Of a stretch of DNA of 64,000 bases, positions 1 to 12,246 are shown piece after piece. The notes under the pieces were generated by a model. The model did no database searches. It worked only from the letters and a program-made list of their open reading frames with translations, and had not been told where the DNA came from. The DNA comes from Dryas octopetala (Eukaryota > Streptophyta > Magnoliopsida > Rosales > Rosaceae). Both the position numbers and the translations under genes were made by a program. Numbering within the stretch: position 1 is the first letter of the stretch; each line of letters starts with the position of its first letter. The DNA is taken from contig OY992833.1 in NCBI GenBank assembly GCA_963921425.1, forward strand, positions 5,181,228 through 5,245,227, written 5' to 3'.

Positions 1-1262
1 TTTCATTCGAGATGGATAGGGAAGATAATGGATTATGTTACCACAGTGACTTTCTCAGTCCTTTGGAAGGGCACTCCTCTTGGGCATATCATTCCATAGC
101 GTGATTTGCGGCAGGGCTGTCCTTTATCTCCTTACCTCTTCTTGTTGTGTGCCAAGGGCTTCAACGGTGCCATCAATCATGCTGAGAGTGAGGGGCGTAT
201 TCTAGGAGTAAGAGTGGCTACCTGTGCACCTTCCATCACTCGTCTTTTTTATGCTGACGATAGTATTATTTTTTTGAACTCTACTCCGCAAGCCAGTTGG
301 ATTTTAAAGAACATATTACAGTTATATGATGAGGTTTCAGGTCAACAGGTAAATTTTAGTAAGTCGATGGTATGTTTCTCTCCCAATACAGACTTTTTAA
401 TCAAGACCATCATATCTCAGACTTTGGGTATCGGTATAGTTGCATGTCATGAGAAGTATTTGGGCCTCCCTACGATTGCAAGGAGAGAAAAAAAAGAAGC
501 TATTTAAGGATGTAAAGGAACGGGTGTGGAAGCATTTAAATTGGTGGAAGGAAAAGTTGCTCTCCCGGGTTGGTAAAGAAATTCTTGTGAAAGCTGTTAT
601 AGAAGCGATTCCGACCTATTTCATGAGTGTCTTTTGAATGCCTAAAAATGTGCGGAAGGAGCTTACCTCCATGACGGGTCGTTTTTGGTGGGGGAGAAAA
701 AGGCAATGCTCGCGGTATACACTGGATTCGATGGGAAAAATTGTGTGCTTCCAAATTGGAAGGGGAACTTGGTTTTAGAGAGCTTGAGCAATTTAATAAG
801 GCACTTATCAGAAAACAATGTCAGCGACTTGTTACAAATCCAGATTCTTTGGTAAGTAGAATGATGTGTGGCAGATATTATCCCAATGGTACCTTTCTTG
901 AAGTGAGTATGGGTTATCACCCCTTTCTGATATGGAGATTTTTGGTTTGGGCTCGAGAACTGCTTGTGGGTGGACTTCGTTGGTAGGTGGGTGATGGTGA
1001 GTCTCTTTCGATTTACCATGATAAGTGGCTCCCCTCTCCTTCCATTTTCAAAGTTCAATCTCCCCATGTTCTGCCTGATGATGCGTGTGTCTGTGACTTA
1101 TTTACTCCTACTGGGTTATGGAACACCCCTTTTTTGCAGGATATGTTTATGCCTCATGAAGTTGACACTATTTTAAGTATTCCAATTGGACAACGCAACC
1201 AACCAAATCGTCTTGTTTGGCAATATACGAAAAATGGAATGTATAGTGAAAGTTTAATTTAG
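1..1262 (+). mobile_element. L1-type LINE fragment (reverse transcriptase to zf-RVT region)
   Basis: Broken non-LTR retrotransposon ORF2. From about 106 the frame reads an RT core with the motif MRQGCPLSPYLF, then the catalytic box LFYADDSIIF (about residues 47-56), then the plant L1 thumb motifs HEKYLGLPT and WKEKLLSRVGKEIL. The reading frame shifts near 480-500 and again near 630-740. The later frames hold the conserved GGLGFRELEQFNKAL-like block, read here as LGFRELEQFNKALI, and NGMYS. The element enters from outside the window, so its 5' part (endonuclease) is not visible. Similarity stops near 1262, where unrelated LTR-like sequence begins. Known family: plant L1/RVT_1. It is a dead copy. 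Confidence 0.9.
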
Positions 1263-3480
1263 GTGATCTATTCACTTAATTAACTTGATTAAATTCACTT
1301 TCAGTGATCGGACCCCAATTTTAATTTTATATGATCATTCATGAACTAGTCAAACAGACACAACTCTGACGATGCAGTAACTAAAATCTGAACCTCCAGA
1401 TTTACTTGTAAAATCAAATCAACTTCAGTAAATACCACAAGTCAGAACACACCAGGGAATTGAGTGACACCCTATGCACTCAAAGGATCCATCAATGTAG
1501 GCATCCCAGTGCTATCAACAACTAAAGTGGTGTGTGGACAGATTTAACAAACTTTCATTTAGCATTCATGGTCTAAGTTAACATGCTAAAGTGAAGTGTA
1601 TGATCTTGTGAAGATATTTTCGAATCAATAATCAGCAACACATAGGAAAACATATCACAAACAAGCCACACAATTGTTCACCCAGAAAACCACTAACGGT
1701 TAAAAACTGGGGGTTTTTCCAGCTGACCAAGCAATCCACTAAAGAAGAAGTTCAATACAAAGGGAGCACACAGCACACAAGCTCAATCACTAAGTCCTAG
1801 ACTAAGTGGCAGCTTTCTTACCCCTTTGTGCAACTTCCATAAGCAAGGCAATCGGTCATTCATTAAGAAGACAGCTCCAACTCTAAGCTCATCAACCCAT
1901 GGCACCAATTCACACCAAGCCCAGTAGATTCATCAATGTATGAACATGATATGCCAATGTTGGATTCTTAAAAAGAAGATCAACCTTCTCAAGCTAGAGG
2001 CATGAAAAGGTTGATATTGAATCCTTCAACTAAAATCTAAAATGAATGTGTTTGAAGAATATATAAAAAGATTTAAACACTCAAACCCATTTAGAATTTT
2101 AGATGAAACAAACAAGTTTAGAAAATCTTTTTGATTTTTCAGAATTAAAAGAACATTTTCTGACTTGATAAAGATGAGCACTCACCCCTGAAAATACCCA
2201 GGCATGAAACAATGAAAATACCCACTGAAAATGCTCATCGACACGCCCCAAAAGATCTGAACAGAGTACATCATATACCCGTACACACACACGCCATTTC
2301 CATGTTTGCCCGAGCCACGTGGAAGCCAATCAATGGCTGTCCACAAGAGACGAATAAGGGGCATATTCCCTTTATCCTAGAGGGGTATCCTAGTATTACT
2401 AAGGATATGAATGAGGAGCTGTAAAAACGAATTTTGCTTTATTTTGCAAAAATCAGAAATGGAGAAGATGATGAATAGTGCTGATGTGTGTGTAGGTGTG
2501 TGGCGTGAATGACTAAGATGCAATCAGATCTGATTGATACAGTGGGGGAACCAAGTCATGTGCAATGCACATGTATGTTTAGTAAAAAACAGAGAATGGG
2601 CTTTCAATGAAATGAGCTTTAAAAGAAAAACCCGAAATGGCCCCACTGCAGTGTCTGTCACTGTATCAACCACTGTACGTGAAAAACATTGTTCTTTATG
2701 ACTAGTCAAATGGACACAAAACTGATATTTTCATGAATTGAATGAAGTGCAGTATACCTTGAGTCTTTGTTCATTCTTGACTTCTTCAATACAGCTGAAC
2801 TTGTCCTTAATCTAGCCTAGAGCTTGTGAGTGATTAATAAAATTAAATACAAAGGTTTTGACAAGGAAAATAGCCAATATAACAAATCCTAGAAACTAAC
2901 AATCTCCCCCTTTGGCTTTCCTTGACAAAACATTAACCCATTCACCTCACAAGACTCTCAACACTCAGCCCAACACTATGTTATAATGTACCTGCAAGAA
3001 GAAGGACTTGCACAACACAAAATATGATAGTACAGCAACCAATGCAGTTTAAACACAGCAAGCAATGTAGATTAAACAAATACATTCTCCCCCTTTTTGT
3101 CATGGAAAGACAAAAGGACATACATGCTTAAAAATATGAGTGAAGTTAAAGAGCACACAAAGAGTTGGAGAAATATGCAAGAGAAAAATACATGCTTAAA
3201 AAGTAACTTCCACAAAAGACTAACTCCCCCTAAGTTCTAACTCCCCCTAAATTCGAACTCCCCCTAGGACTGATAACTGGCAGCAGCAATAGCAGCATCT
3301 CTGTACCGGGCTTGCATGGCAAGTTCAAAGTCATCGACGGGCTGAAAAGCGACTGAGCTTGCTGGCACTGGAGAATCGGTGGGGTCCATCCCTGGAGTGT
3401 CATCGGAATGATCAGGAATGTCAGCATGTGGATCACCATCCTCAGTATGGAGCCCATCAAAATAAGGAACTAAGGCAAAT
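1263..3480 (-). mobile_element. 3' end of a Ty1/Copia element, probably Sirevirus-like (LTR plus adjoining internal DNA)
   Basis: Fossil LTR retrotransposon, minus strand. At about 2902-2920 the complement of AATCTCCCCCTTTGGC is a typical Copia polypurine tract directly before a TGTTAG LTR start, so the LTR runs leftward from 2901. Its far end is not proven, but the change from LINE sequence near 1263 is a candidate. To the right, further G-rich tracts on the minus strand (near 3090, and three close copies of CTCCCCCTA at 3220-3270) resemble the multiple polypurine tracts of Sireviruses. The last 200 bp may be the end of its coding region. Only one end is present, so it is broken. Lineage is inference. 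Confidence 0.5.
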
Positions 3481-3626
3481 TCCAGTTTTGAATATATGAA
3501 CTTAATTATGCATTGGCAATCTTCCTTTTTGTTGTTCTTCTCTTATTCCTCATAGTGCTGGTTATGGCATTTGGTAGTGTGGTTGAAGTAGAAGCAGATG
3601 GGAACCCAAGTAGGGGTGGGGCCATT
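3481..3626. other. Short unassigned AT-rich stretch
   Basis: No gene or clear repeat is recognised between the Copia relic and the next LTR-like start. Confidence 0.4.
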
Positions 3627-4555
3627 TGTAACGACCCGACCTAAATTTCATTAGGTGTATATAGTGAGTGGACTTTGTTTTGGAAGTGTTTTATGATTTG
3701 ATCTATATATATTGGTTATCTTGAGTTTTATTTGAGTAAGAATGATTGTGAGTTGGGCTTTTGGTTTCCATATGATTTTTATAAAGTTAATGATTTGTTT
3801 CATATTAAACTATATTATAATCTTTTATGAGATTTAATGATCATATAAGTATTTGAATTCTTGATGTGTGAATTGTTTTAAATAAATATTTGTCATATTG
3901 GGATTTGAGCTCATGGTTGCATGTATGATTTTCCTATGGATAGTTGTATGAAAAGATTTGAAAGAACTTTATATTTATTTATTTGAGAATTCTGTTCATG
4001 GTTATGGATTTGAGGAATTTCATAAACTACTTCTATATTCATTTAGTAACGAGAATTAAATGATAAGCATGGTTTTTGGCATCATATTTTGAGTAGTTTT
4101 ATTATTAAAATTCAAGCTCCTTGGAAACGATTTTGATCAAACAGTTTTCATTGATCCGAGAATTAATGTTTGTATTTAAAGCATGCAGCTGGTTTATTGA
4201 AAGAGTTGTATTTTCAGTTTTTATATGGTTGAGTATTTTCAGATGTAAAGCGATTTCAAACCACCATATTAGTACCCTCCTCCGTAGGTACAGATTTGCT
4301 CTGTACTCGCCTGGAGATGACTCGGCGGTGTATGACGAGCATTGTTAGTTATGCGTGCATGTATGACCAGTTATTTACCTTGCCTGTTTAATGTAGAATT
4401 TTGCACAAGTGTATGGCCAGTTTATATTTGCCCTGCCTGTACGATGCATGCAATATTCCGTACAAGTATACGACCAGTTTATCCCCGCCCTGCCGAGTGC
4501 GATGCAGTATTCTGCACCGGTGTATGGCCAATTTCCCTCGAGTATTAGTTGATAA
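3627..4555 (+). mobile_element. LTR-like relic starting TGTAACGACCCGACC
   Basis: The start TGTAACGACCCGACC followed by TTTCATTAG is a common plant LTR 5' end, usually seen in Ty3-type or LARD elements. A second sequence with the same start lies at 40146 in this window. The stretch is AT-rich and noncoding, and it ends with a GC-richer tandem repeat at 4359-4530. No internal coding domain follows, so it is a solo or truncated LTR. The right boundary is approximate. Confidence 0.45.
4359..4530 (+). repeat. Imperfect tandem repeat, period about 50-57 bp
   Basis: The block TGTATGGCCAGTTTAT, then a CCTGCC core, then a TGCA-rich tail recurs with starts near 4359, 4409, 4466 and 4520 (spacings 50, 57 and 54). 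The copies have diverged by several bases each. It sits at the right side of the LTR-like relic and is probably part of that LTR. Confidence 0.65.
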
Positions 4556-5960
4556 GTCTCAATTCATTTGTGTAGATTTACATTATGATAAAGAAGTGGA
4601 TGCTTAATTGGGGATTAAGTTCACTGAACGTGACCATTGAAGGAACTCTTGTATGGAGTTTTATGACATGTCAAATAAGAATCCTTAATTGTAATATCAT
4701 AAAGAATCCTTTGACCTGAGGCACTATGGGATGCCTTGCGCATGCGTGACTAGACTTTGATTATACAATGTATCCATATCCGCAATAGGGACTTGGAATA
4801 TGTATGGATCGAGTCTAATGATTCATGTACGAAGGATCATAGTTTTACAATAAGGAATCTGTTACCTTTCGTAAAGAAGGCGAATAACCTATGTGACATT
4901 CAATGATAGTTGTCCTAGAGACTCTGGCTAACTAGAGCATTAGATTATAATTTGAGAAAGAAGTATTCTCAAATTATAAGTGTTGGACAACACCTGTTAG
5001 AAGATGCATGCATGTCTAGACATATGAACATTTGCAGGGAATTGACAAAGACTTTTCATGCCCTATTGTCTATTCCGATCAGTTTGTAATTGAATGATAT
5101 GCTGATAGGTGTCAATCATGATTTGTGGAATTAAAGAACTAATTAATAAATATGATTTATTAATTTATTCTTATTTTATAAGTGTTTATAATGAATGACA
5201 ATAAATTTCACTGCTAGAAAAATTAGAACCTAAAATGTCACACTCCATATAAGGATGATGATCAAGCAATAAAATTATAGATGAAAAATATAATTAATTA
5301 TTGGGTTGAAATGAATTATTAAGAATAATTAAGAATAATTAATTAAAGTTCAAATTGGATTTGAGCTTATAGTATAATTAATATTTAGGTCAAACCTGAG
5401 CAAAGCCCAAAACCCAAGTGAGTTGGATTTAGGCAAATCCCAAAATCATAAATATGAGATATTTATAATTTGGAAATATTAATTATATATATAAATAATG
5501 AGATATTTGATTTGATAAATTAGTTTTGGATAAAACTAACAACCAGAGTTTGATAAACCAAGTTTGACTTGACATATTATTTAGGATAAATAAATAATAA
5601 AATTAAAAAATCCTAACAACCCATCTCATCCTACATGGCCGGCCCACTCTACGATTATTAGGAAATTAGTTTTCTACTTACACTATAAATAAAGGTTATT
5701 TATCCTCAGTAAGTGTAAGAGTGAGTACGTCTACATAAGGTTCTGACTCTTAAGTACGTTCTTTCAATTCACTTTCTTGTGAGTTTCATAAAGAGCAGAA
5801 AAGAGAGCAAAGCCAACTATAGGGCAGCCGGCCTTACTAAAGAGAAAAGGGATTTGATTAAGAGCTCGCATTCTTGATCATGTCTCTCACCTACCTTGCT
5901 TAGATCACGTTCTTGTGGACTTGTTTGCCTCAAAATCTCTGCGGCCATGTGTCGAGTAGG
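4556..5960 (+). mobile_element. Noncoding LTR-retrotransposon-derived DNA
   Basis: No reading frame of note. The segment ends with a promoter-like arrangement, a TATA motif in ACTATAAATAAAGG at about 5680-5700 followed by T/C-rich leader-like sequence to about 5950, as in the U3/R part of an LTR. I cannot delimit repeats or a primer-binding site. The family is not assigned and the call is inference from composition and layout. Confidence 0.3.
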
Positions 5961-8543
5961 CCGTGAATCAAGAAAACTGCATTCTTCTTGTCTGCGTTGG
6001 GCGTGCCACTACTCGGCCACATGCCAAGCATACAATTGTGAATTTTGTGCGTAAATATGACTTTGAACCAGATGATTGTGACCAAAGGAGGAATGAGATC
6101 TCGGTCTTAGGTTCTCACTACCTTTATGATGTAAGGACTTTTGGGAGGGTCTGATGAGATATAAGTGATTTGGTGGGTGATTATGAATGTATAGATGATG
6201 GATGTGAAACTGATGAAAATAAAAATAAAATAAAAGGCAAAATAAAGAAGTAGATGCAGGAAGAGTAAAGTGCAATCAAAACAAAGGTAATCCTAAAGAT
6301 TTAATAGAAATAATACGAATGTGAACAATATAGTGCAAAAATGTAACACTATTCTAAACTACGAAAGCAATAAACATAATTACGTGCGAAAAATAAACAT
6401 AATTATGTACAGAAAATATACCTAATTAACATGGGGAAAATAAACCTAAACTAACAATTTGCATATTAAAGATCACACTCATATTAAAACTAAGAAATCT
6501 ATTGAAAAACCAAACATTCTGAAACACTAAACCCTTAAGGAAAACCATAAGATGTCCTTAAGAAAGATCTATAAACTACTTGAAAAGAAAACTAAAATCC
6601 TAATAAGGTCATGAGATTAATCTTTATCCCTCAAAAACAAACTATTGCAAAAGAGAAACTAAAACTAAATCATGATAACTAGGAAACTTGAAAAGCTTGA
6701 ATGATATTTGGTGATCGATCATCCTGTTCATTTTGATTGATATATATATATATATATTTTTTGGAGGGGGTCTTCTTGCCTCTGTGCTTCTTCAACTGCT
6801 TGTATTTATAGGGTTCAATGACAATGTACCTATTGGGTCAGGCCATTACTTGGCCTCAAAAAAAACTTCAACTCAATCTCAGAGATTTGATGAGATAAGA
6901 TCCTTATCTTCTATCGACTTGGTTTCCAAGAATATCCAAACTCTTCCCATGGTGGGTTTGGAGATAAAATCCTTGACATTAAATTTTGGAAATATTTCCT
7001 GAGTACGGTCTTGATCTTGTTAATAAATATGGAAGCTCGTAATTAGGCCGTCGGCCGTGGCTCATCGTCCTTGGGCATTGAATGGACTTCCATGATGTTC
7101 TTGAATCACTTCTATAGACCGTAGTCGAAACCTCATTGTCAACATAGGCTGCACGCTTGCTCAGTTGGAATTGCTTGGCTACAATCAAGTTTGGCTACAG
7201 CCATTAATTAGGTGAGGTTGCTATGCGTATACAGCCGTCTATGTGATCAATGACCGAAATAACATTCAACCTAAATATTGATTCACTTCTTAGGGTTTAA
7301 TGTATAGATTAGAGAGTATAAAGAGTATTAGAGTATATAGGGTTTAGTGTATAGATTATCAAGTATAAATAATATACTAATTTCATTTACTCATTATACT
7401 AATTTTATTTAATAGTATTTGTTCCAGCACGCATTATATTTATCTTATATCACATGAAAGATATTATATAATTTGATTTCTTCAATGTTTTTATCAATGT
7501 AGTAGATAATATGTTAAATAAACATATGGTCAAGTTTCATTCAAAATTTCTATATTTTGATAGCAATTTTCGTCGTTTTTGTCTAATTTTGTCGAAATCG
7601 AAATTTTAATCGAAATTTCCGCAAAAATTTCCATCAAAATTTTCATCAAAAATTTCCTCGAAACCGAAATTTTACTCCTTGACTATAACATTGGAACAAA
7701 AAACTATATGTTTATTGGTATACACATAACCTATGACTACATATGACTGCTAAATTTTTATCACTATAACCTGTGTAACTCCTTATATATTGACTAAATT
7801 TGTTGAGTTTATGATCGTGTCTCTGGAACAGTTGTGTCTGAACACTGTGTAGAGTATGGTACAGTAAGTATGAAACACCGCACGCAGCACAACAGGTTAT
7901 AATGGCGGCCAAAACTCAGGGACTTATAGACTTAAGGACCTTTCTTACAGTGCCAAATTTAACATTACAGAGAGACGATGACCAAAGTAGAGAAATACAA
8001 AGGTCGTGTTTATCAAGATAATAACATGCTATAATAGTGTTTCCCTGTTTTTGAGTTGAAGTTAAACTAAGAGAAACAGATAAAGAGAAGCTAGTAAAAA
8101 CTTACTAGTTTATTATTGCTGAAAGCTTGATGTACAAAGAAAATGTTTACAAGTGAGAAAGAAAGAGAGAGAGAGGGGCAATAAGCACGAGAGATTTTTG
8201 CTTCTCAATATTGTCGGGCTTTACATTGGTGAGAACTTCTTTATTTATAGAAACTAAAGCATGCTACGTTACAAGAGACTACAGAATCTGCTTTTGCATT
8301 ACATGCATTATGGAGTGTGGGACTTGGTTGGCTTTTTGAAAGTGGCTGTCAATCAGTCACAGCTGTTGCTGGCTAGTTTGTTGCTTTATGGCAAGTGAAG
8401 TGCAGCCCCATGTGCTTTTGTACGTTATTGGTTTGATGTCTACTTTGGGTATTTTGAAAATTTTTAGTAGTGAATCCTAAAATGCTTCAGTAGTTTTTCT
8501 GAATTTTCCCTTGAGTTTATATTTGAAAATTAATTTAAAAATA
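5961..8543. other. Unassigned AT-rich intergenic DNA with repeat remnants
   Basis: No confident gene. It contains a TA run at about 6740-6757, an AT-rich degenerate short repeat built on the word AAATTTC/GAAATTT at about 7545-7690, and at 8040-8260 a stretch with an AG-rich run (8157-8176) and a TTTATTTATAG motif that resembles an LTR end in reverse. The longest open frames here are under 90 codons and match nothing I recognise. Confidence 0.4.
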
Positions 8544-8698
8544 GGGCAAATTACACAAAAGTACCTCAACTAACCACCCTTGTTCACTTGAGTACCCCAA
8601 TAAAAAAAGTTGCTCAGAGGTACCTCAATTATTGATTTTGCACACACAGGTACCTCCGTCAACTTTTCCGTTTGAAAACCGTTAATTGCCTACGTGGC
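8544..8698 (+). repeat. Left terminal inverted repeat of the Pack-MULE
   Basis: It pairs with 9892-10047. Conserved blocks include GTTCACTTGAGTACCCCAAT, GATTTTGCACAC and CCGTTAATTGCCTAC. Confidence 0.85.
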
Positions 8699-9061
8699 GC
8701 GCTGACAAGGTTTTAAAAAAATGCACGTGGGTAAAAAAATAATTAAAAAATAAATAAACTTTAAAAAACTAAAATAATGATTAAGAAAACTAAAAAAAAT
8801 AAAAACCCAATAATTAAAGTAATAAAAAAAAGAGCTGAGAAGAACCCAGCAACCTCGCATCCTCGATCCTTCCTTCATCCGCCTCCCCTCGTCGGCCACC
8901 CAACCCACCCACCTCCCTCCCTCCCTCCCCCCCTCTACGGCCACCAGCTCCACCCTTCCCCTTCCCTTCCCTACCACCTTCACTGTAGATCGCGTCGGCC
9001 ACCCAACAAGCATCGAGCCCTCCTCCCTCTTCTTCTTCTTATTCTGCAAACACCTCCAACC

Positions 9062-9600
9062 ATGGCTGCAAATCGAAAGGACCAGATTGAAGTCCGAGAA
9101 CTGAATCTAACCCCTCCCCTCCCCTCCCTGCCCAGCCAAGCCCCCTCACCAAGCCCCAGCCCCAGCCTCGCCTTGCCCAGAAGACCCAGAAGAAGATCAA
9201 CAAGATGCATTTTCTCTTTGTGATCTCCCACTTCATAATGACACTGACCAACAACAAAACCCAACATCTCCTTCTAACCCATCAGACTTCTTTGAATTCT
9301 CCACAGACCCAAATGGGTATTCACCCATTGACACCATTCTTTTCTACGGAAAATCCATCCCTTACGCATAACCCATTTCCATTCCGACCCGAAAGCCTCA
9401 AATCAACGACCCATTTTGCTCCAGATCCGAATCTTTGAGATTTTCACACACCTTCAATTCTCACTTGCATTTCTGACCAGCTCGTTCTGACTCTCTCCGG
9501 TCGCCGTTGAGCAATTCGCGGAAGCACAAGGCGTTGATGAGGGGGTGCAGCAGTAGGGTGGGGATGGGGTGGGCAGAAAGCAGAGAGGAAGAGAGAGAAA
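9062..9600 (+). pseudogene. Captured host gene fragment inside the Pack-MULE (plant-specific protein of unknown function)
   Basis: An ATG in good context (CCAACCATGGCT, 9062) opens MAANRKDQIEVRELNLTPPL and a Pro/Ser-rich stretch. After a frame change near 9180, another frame reads DAFSLCDLPLHNDTD, then DFFEFSTDPNGYSPIDTILF and YGKSIPYA, then a stop, then PTRKPQINDPFC, SRSESLRFSHTFNSHLHF and, after another stop, SDSLRSPLSNSRKHKALMRG. The DFFEF...DTILFYGKSIP pattern resembles a family of plant proteins with an ADDIIFCGKLIP-type motif and Ser-rich RSESL blocks; their function is unknown to me. The fragment is out of frame and interrupted, so it is a captured, non-functional copy. The family recognition is from memory. 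Confidence 0.6.
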
Positions 9601-9891
9601 TTGACAGAGGAAGAGAGAGAAAAAGAGGAATGGAGGGAGAGATAAAGAGAGAGGGGGTAGGTCGACGGCATGGTGGCTGGGGTCGGCGGCAAGGTGGCTG
9701 GGGTCGGCGGCAAGGTGGCTGGCTGGGTTGGGTGGGTCTCGGAGGGAGGCTGTAAGCTAGCTTGCAACTCCATTTTTTTTCTTTATTTTTTTGTTTTTTT
9801 GAGCTTTGAATTTTTTTTGTTTTTTTAAATAATTATTTCATTTTTTATTATTTTTTGTCCACGTGGCATTTTTTAAAAAGTATGTGAGTGT

Positions 9892-10047
9892 GCCATGTAG
9901 GCAATTAACGGCAGGCCTGACAGAATAGTTGACGGAGGTACCTAGGTGTGCAAAATCAGTAGTTAAGGTACCTATGAGCAACTTTTCTTTATTGGGGTAC
10001 TCAAGTGAACAAGGGTGGTAGTTGACATACTTTTGTGTAATTTGCCC
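9892..10047 (-). repeat. Right terminal inverted repeat of the Pack-MULE
   Basis: Complement of 8544-8698 with about a dozen differences. A second copy of this TIR, with the same 9-bp flank after it, lies at about 10699-10854 because of the downstream tandem duplication. Confidence 0.85.
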
Positions 10048-10187
10048 TTAAAAATAATTCTTTTTTAAGTTTCTTCACTACTTAATGTACATAAAACTAT
10101 CCAGTATTAGTTTGGTGTTTTCTAGATGTTTGTCTGTTAGGTTTTTCTTTTTCATCTATGTGTCCATTTTTTCTATTTTTGTTATTT

Positions 10188-10996
10188 CCATTCCGACCCG
10201 AAAGCCTCAAATCAACGACCCATTTTGCTTCAGATCCGAATCTTTGAGATTTTCACAAACTTTCAATTCTCACTTGCATTTCTCACCAGCTCGTTCTGAC
10301 TCTCTCCGGTCGCCGTTGAGCAATTCGCGGAAGCACAAGGCGTTGATGAGGGGGTGCAGCAGTAGGGTGGGGATGGGGTGGGCAGAAAGCAGAGAGGAAG
10401 AGAGAGAAATTGACAGAGGAAGAGAGAGAAAAAGAGGAATGGAGGGAGAGATAAAGAGAGAGGGGGTAGGTCGACGGCGTGGTGGCTAGGGTCGGCGGCA
10501 AGGTGGCTGGGGTCGGAGGGGTGGGTGGCTGGGTTGGGTGGGTCTAGGTGGGAGGCTGTAAGCTAGCTTGCAACTCCATTTTTTTTCTTTATTTTTTTGT
10601 TTTTTTGAGTTTTGAATTTTTTTTGTTTTTTTAAATAATTATTTCATTTTTTATTATTTTTTGTCCACGTGGCATTTTTTAAAAAGTATGTGAGTGTGCC
10701 ACGTAGGCAATTAACGGCAGGCCTGACAGAATAGTTGACGGAGGTACCTAGGTGTGCAAAATCAGTAGTTAAGGTACCTATGAGCAACTTTTCTTTATTG
10801 GGGTACTCAAGTGAACAAGGGTGGTTAGTTGAGATACTTTTGTGTAATTTGCCCTTAAAAATAATTCTTTTTTAAGTTTCTTCACTACTTAATGTACATA
10901 AAACTATCCAGTATTAGTTTGGTGTTTTCTAGATGTTTGTATGTTAGGTTTTTCCTTTTCATCTATGTGTCCATTTTTTCTATTTTTGTTATTTTC
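10188..10996 (+). repeat. Second copy of an about 808-bp tandem duplication of the Pack-MULE right half
   Basis: Sequence from about 9379 to 10187 is repeated directly at 10188-10996, an offset of 809 bp at the left edge and 807 bp at the right. The unit includes the 3' part of the captured gene, the GA-rich and GGTCGGCGGCAAGGTGGCTG repeats, the right TIR, the target-site copy and about 130 bp of flanking DNA. Because flank is included, the duplication happened after insertion. The copies differ by few bases, mainly in the number of the GGTGGCTGGGGTCGGCGGCAA units (more in copy 1). The right copy keeps an open frame across a site where the left copy has a stop. Confidence 0.9.
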
Positions 10997-11255
10997 ACAT
11001 ATTGTCTTACATTTATTATTTTGGTTTTTTATGCAGTCATAGCTTATTGTTAATGTTTTTCAAGTTTATGTGTAGTTTTGTTGATTTTGAATTTTGTAAT
11101 ATAGTCATTGATTTGAAAAATATATTAAATGGGAGTTCAAATGAATAGTATATGTCACGTTCCCAAATCCAATGTCAATATTATACTAAAATGAATTTGC
11201 AGCGCGAGTTGAGAAAATAAATTTCTCCATTTTCGTCAAAATAAAATGAATGTAA

Positions 11256-11639
11256 GAGCATGTACAATGGCTTTTTGTTATATGCTATATTTAGCATGAA
11301 TTTTAGCATTTAGTAATAGCTTTTGTGCTTTTTGCTCAAATGACACAAAAGCTATAGCTATATGTTAATATATTTATCTATATCCTTATAAATTAAATTT
11401 AATATATTAAATTATTTTAATAATTATATCATTGTAAATATTTTAATGAGATATTTAATATGAGTCTAATATTAAATATATTTAAATATTATTATTTTAA
11501 TACCCAAATTAATATTTTAATATTTTTCATGTCAAAGTCAAATTTAGGAATTGTAAAATTTGAATACATGGCCAATCAACCCATAACAGCTCCCATCTTC
11601 ATGCCTCTTGTTGCAACATTTTCCATCCATGTGAATATC

Positions 11640-11700
<61 letters not shown>

Positions 11701-11962
11701 GTGGGACCCGGCACTTTTTCAACCAATCACTTTCTTTTACTTGGTTTTTTATTCTTTTTTTACCCATACTTTTCAAATGGTGAGTCCACTTTTTTCTTGA
11801 GTTCCTCAATAGCAATTGCTAAATTTTCTACTATATATAGTGGAAAATTTAGCAATAGCATACCAAATGCTAAATTTAGCTATGCCATTGTAATGAGCTT
11901 TTTATCAATTCTGCTATATTTAGCATATAGCATAACATTTAGTCATGCCATTGTACATGCTC
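11256..11962. mobile_element. PIF/Harbinger-like MITE (707 bp)
   Basis: Ends are GAGCATGTACAATGGC (11256-11271) and its exact complement GCCATTGTACATGCTC (11947-11962). Both sides carry TAA (11253-11255 and 11963-11965), which fits the 3-bp TWA target site of PIF/Harbinger elements. Subterminal sequence repeats the word TTTAGCAT / ATGCTAAA in both orientations. It has no transposase. A long (CT)n run lies inside. Superfamily assignment rests on target-site length and termini only. Confidence 0.7.
11645..11697 (+). repeat. (CT)n microsatellite, about 26 units
   Basis: An uninterrupted CT dinucleotide run inside the MITE, likely length-polymorphic. Confidence 0.95.
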
Positions 11963-12246
11963 TAATAGGAACTTTCAAATACAACTTTTATTCATAACGA
12001 GAAGTTCGTTTACACATAATTTTGGAAAATAAAGATTACACTTGTAGAAAATATAATACTTATAATTACTTTATTAAAATAAAATAAAACAACACGCATC
12101 CCAAAATTCCCCATGAGTCTACTCGTTGCCTGAAAATATAAATGTGTAACATCATGAGTTACACTAACTCAGTAAGTACTAATAACTTAAACATATTAAT
12201 ATTGCCTCAAACAATGTTTACGATCATAAAGATAAAATAAAAATAA

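Larger units (their letters stand above)
8544..10047. mobile_element. Pack-MULE: non-autonomous Mutator-like element with captured gene fragment
   Basis: Termini are GGGCAAATTACAC... and its complement ...GTGTAATTTGCCC. The inverted repeats are about 155 bp (8544-8698 and 9892-10047) and near 88% alike by eye. Both ends are flanked by the perfect 9-bp direct repeat TTAAAAATA (8535-8543 and 10048-10056), the target-site length typical of the Mutator superfamily. No transposase is inside. The interior instead carries a GC-rich block with a host-like coding fragment from 9062. This is the definition of a Pack-MULE. Its right portion has been tandemly duplicated after insertion. Confidence 0.85.

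Noticed and set aside
8690-9773. Long open frames on both strands of the GC-rich Pack-MULE interior
   Set aside because: They come from Pro/Gly/Arg-rich composition and GA or CT runs; only the ATG at 9062 and the motif-bearing frame after it look like real coding descent.
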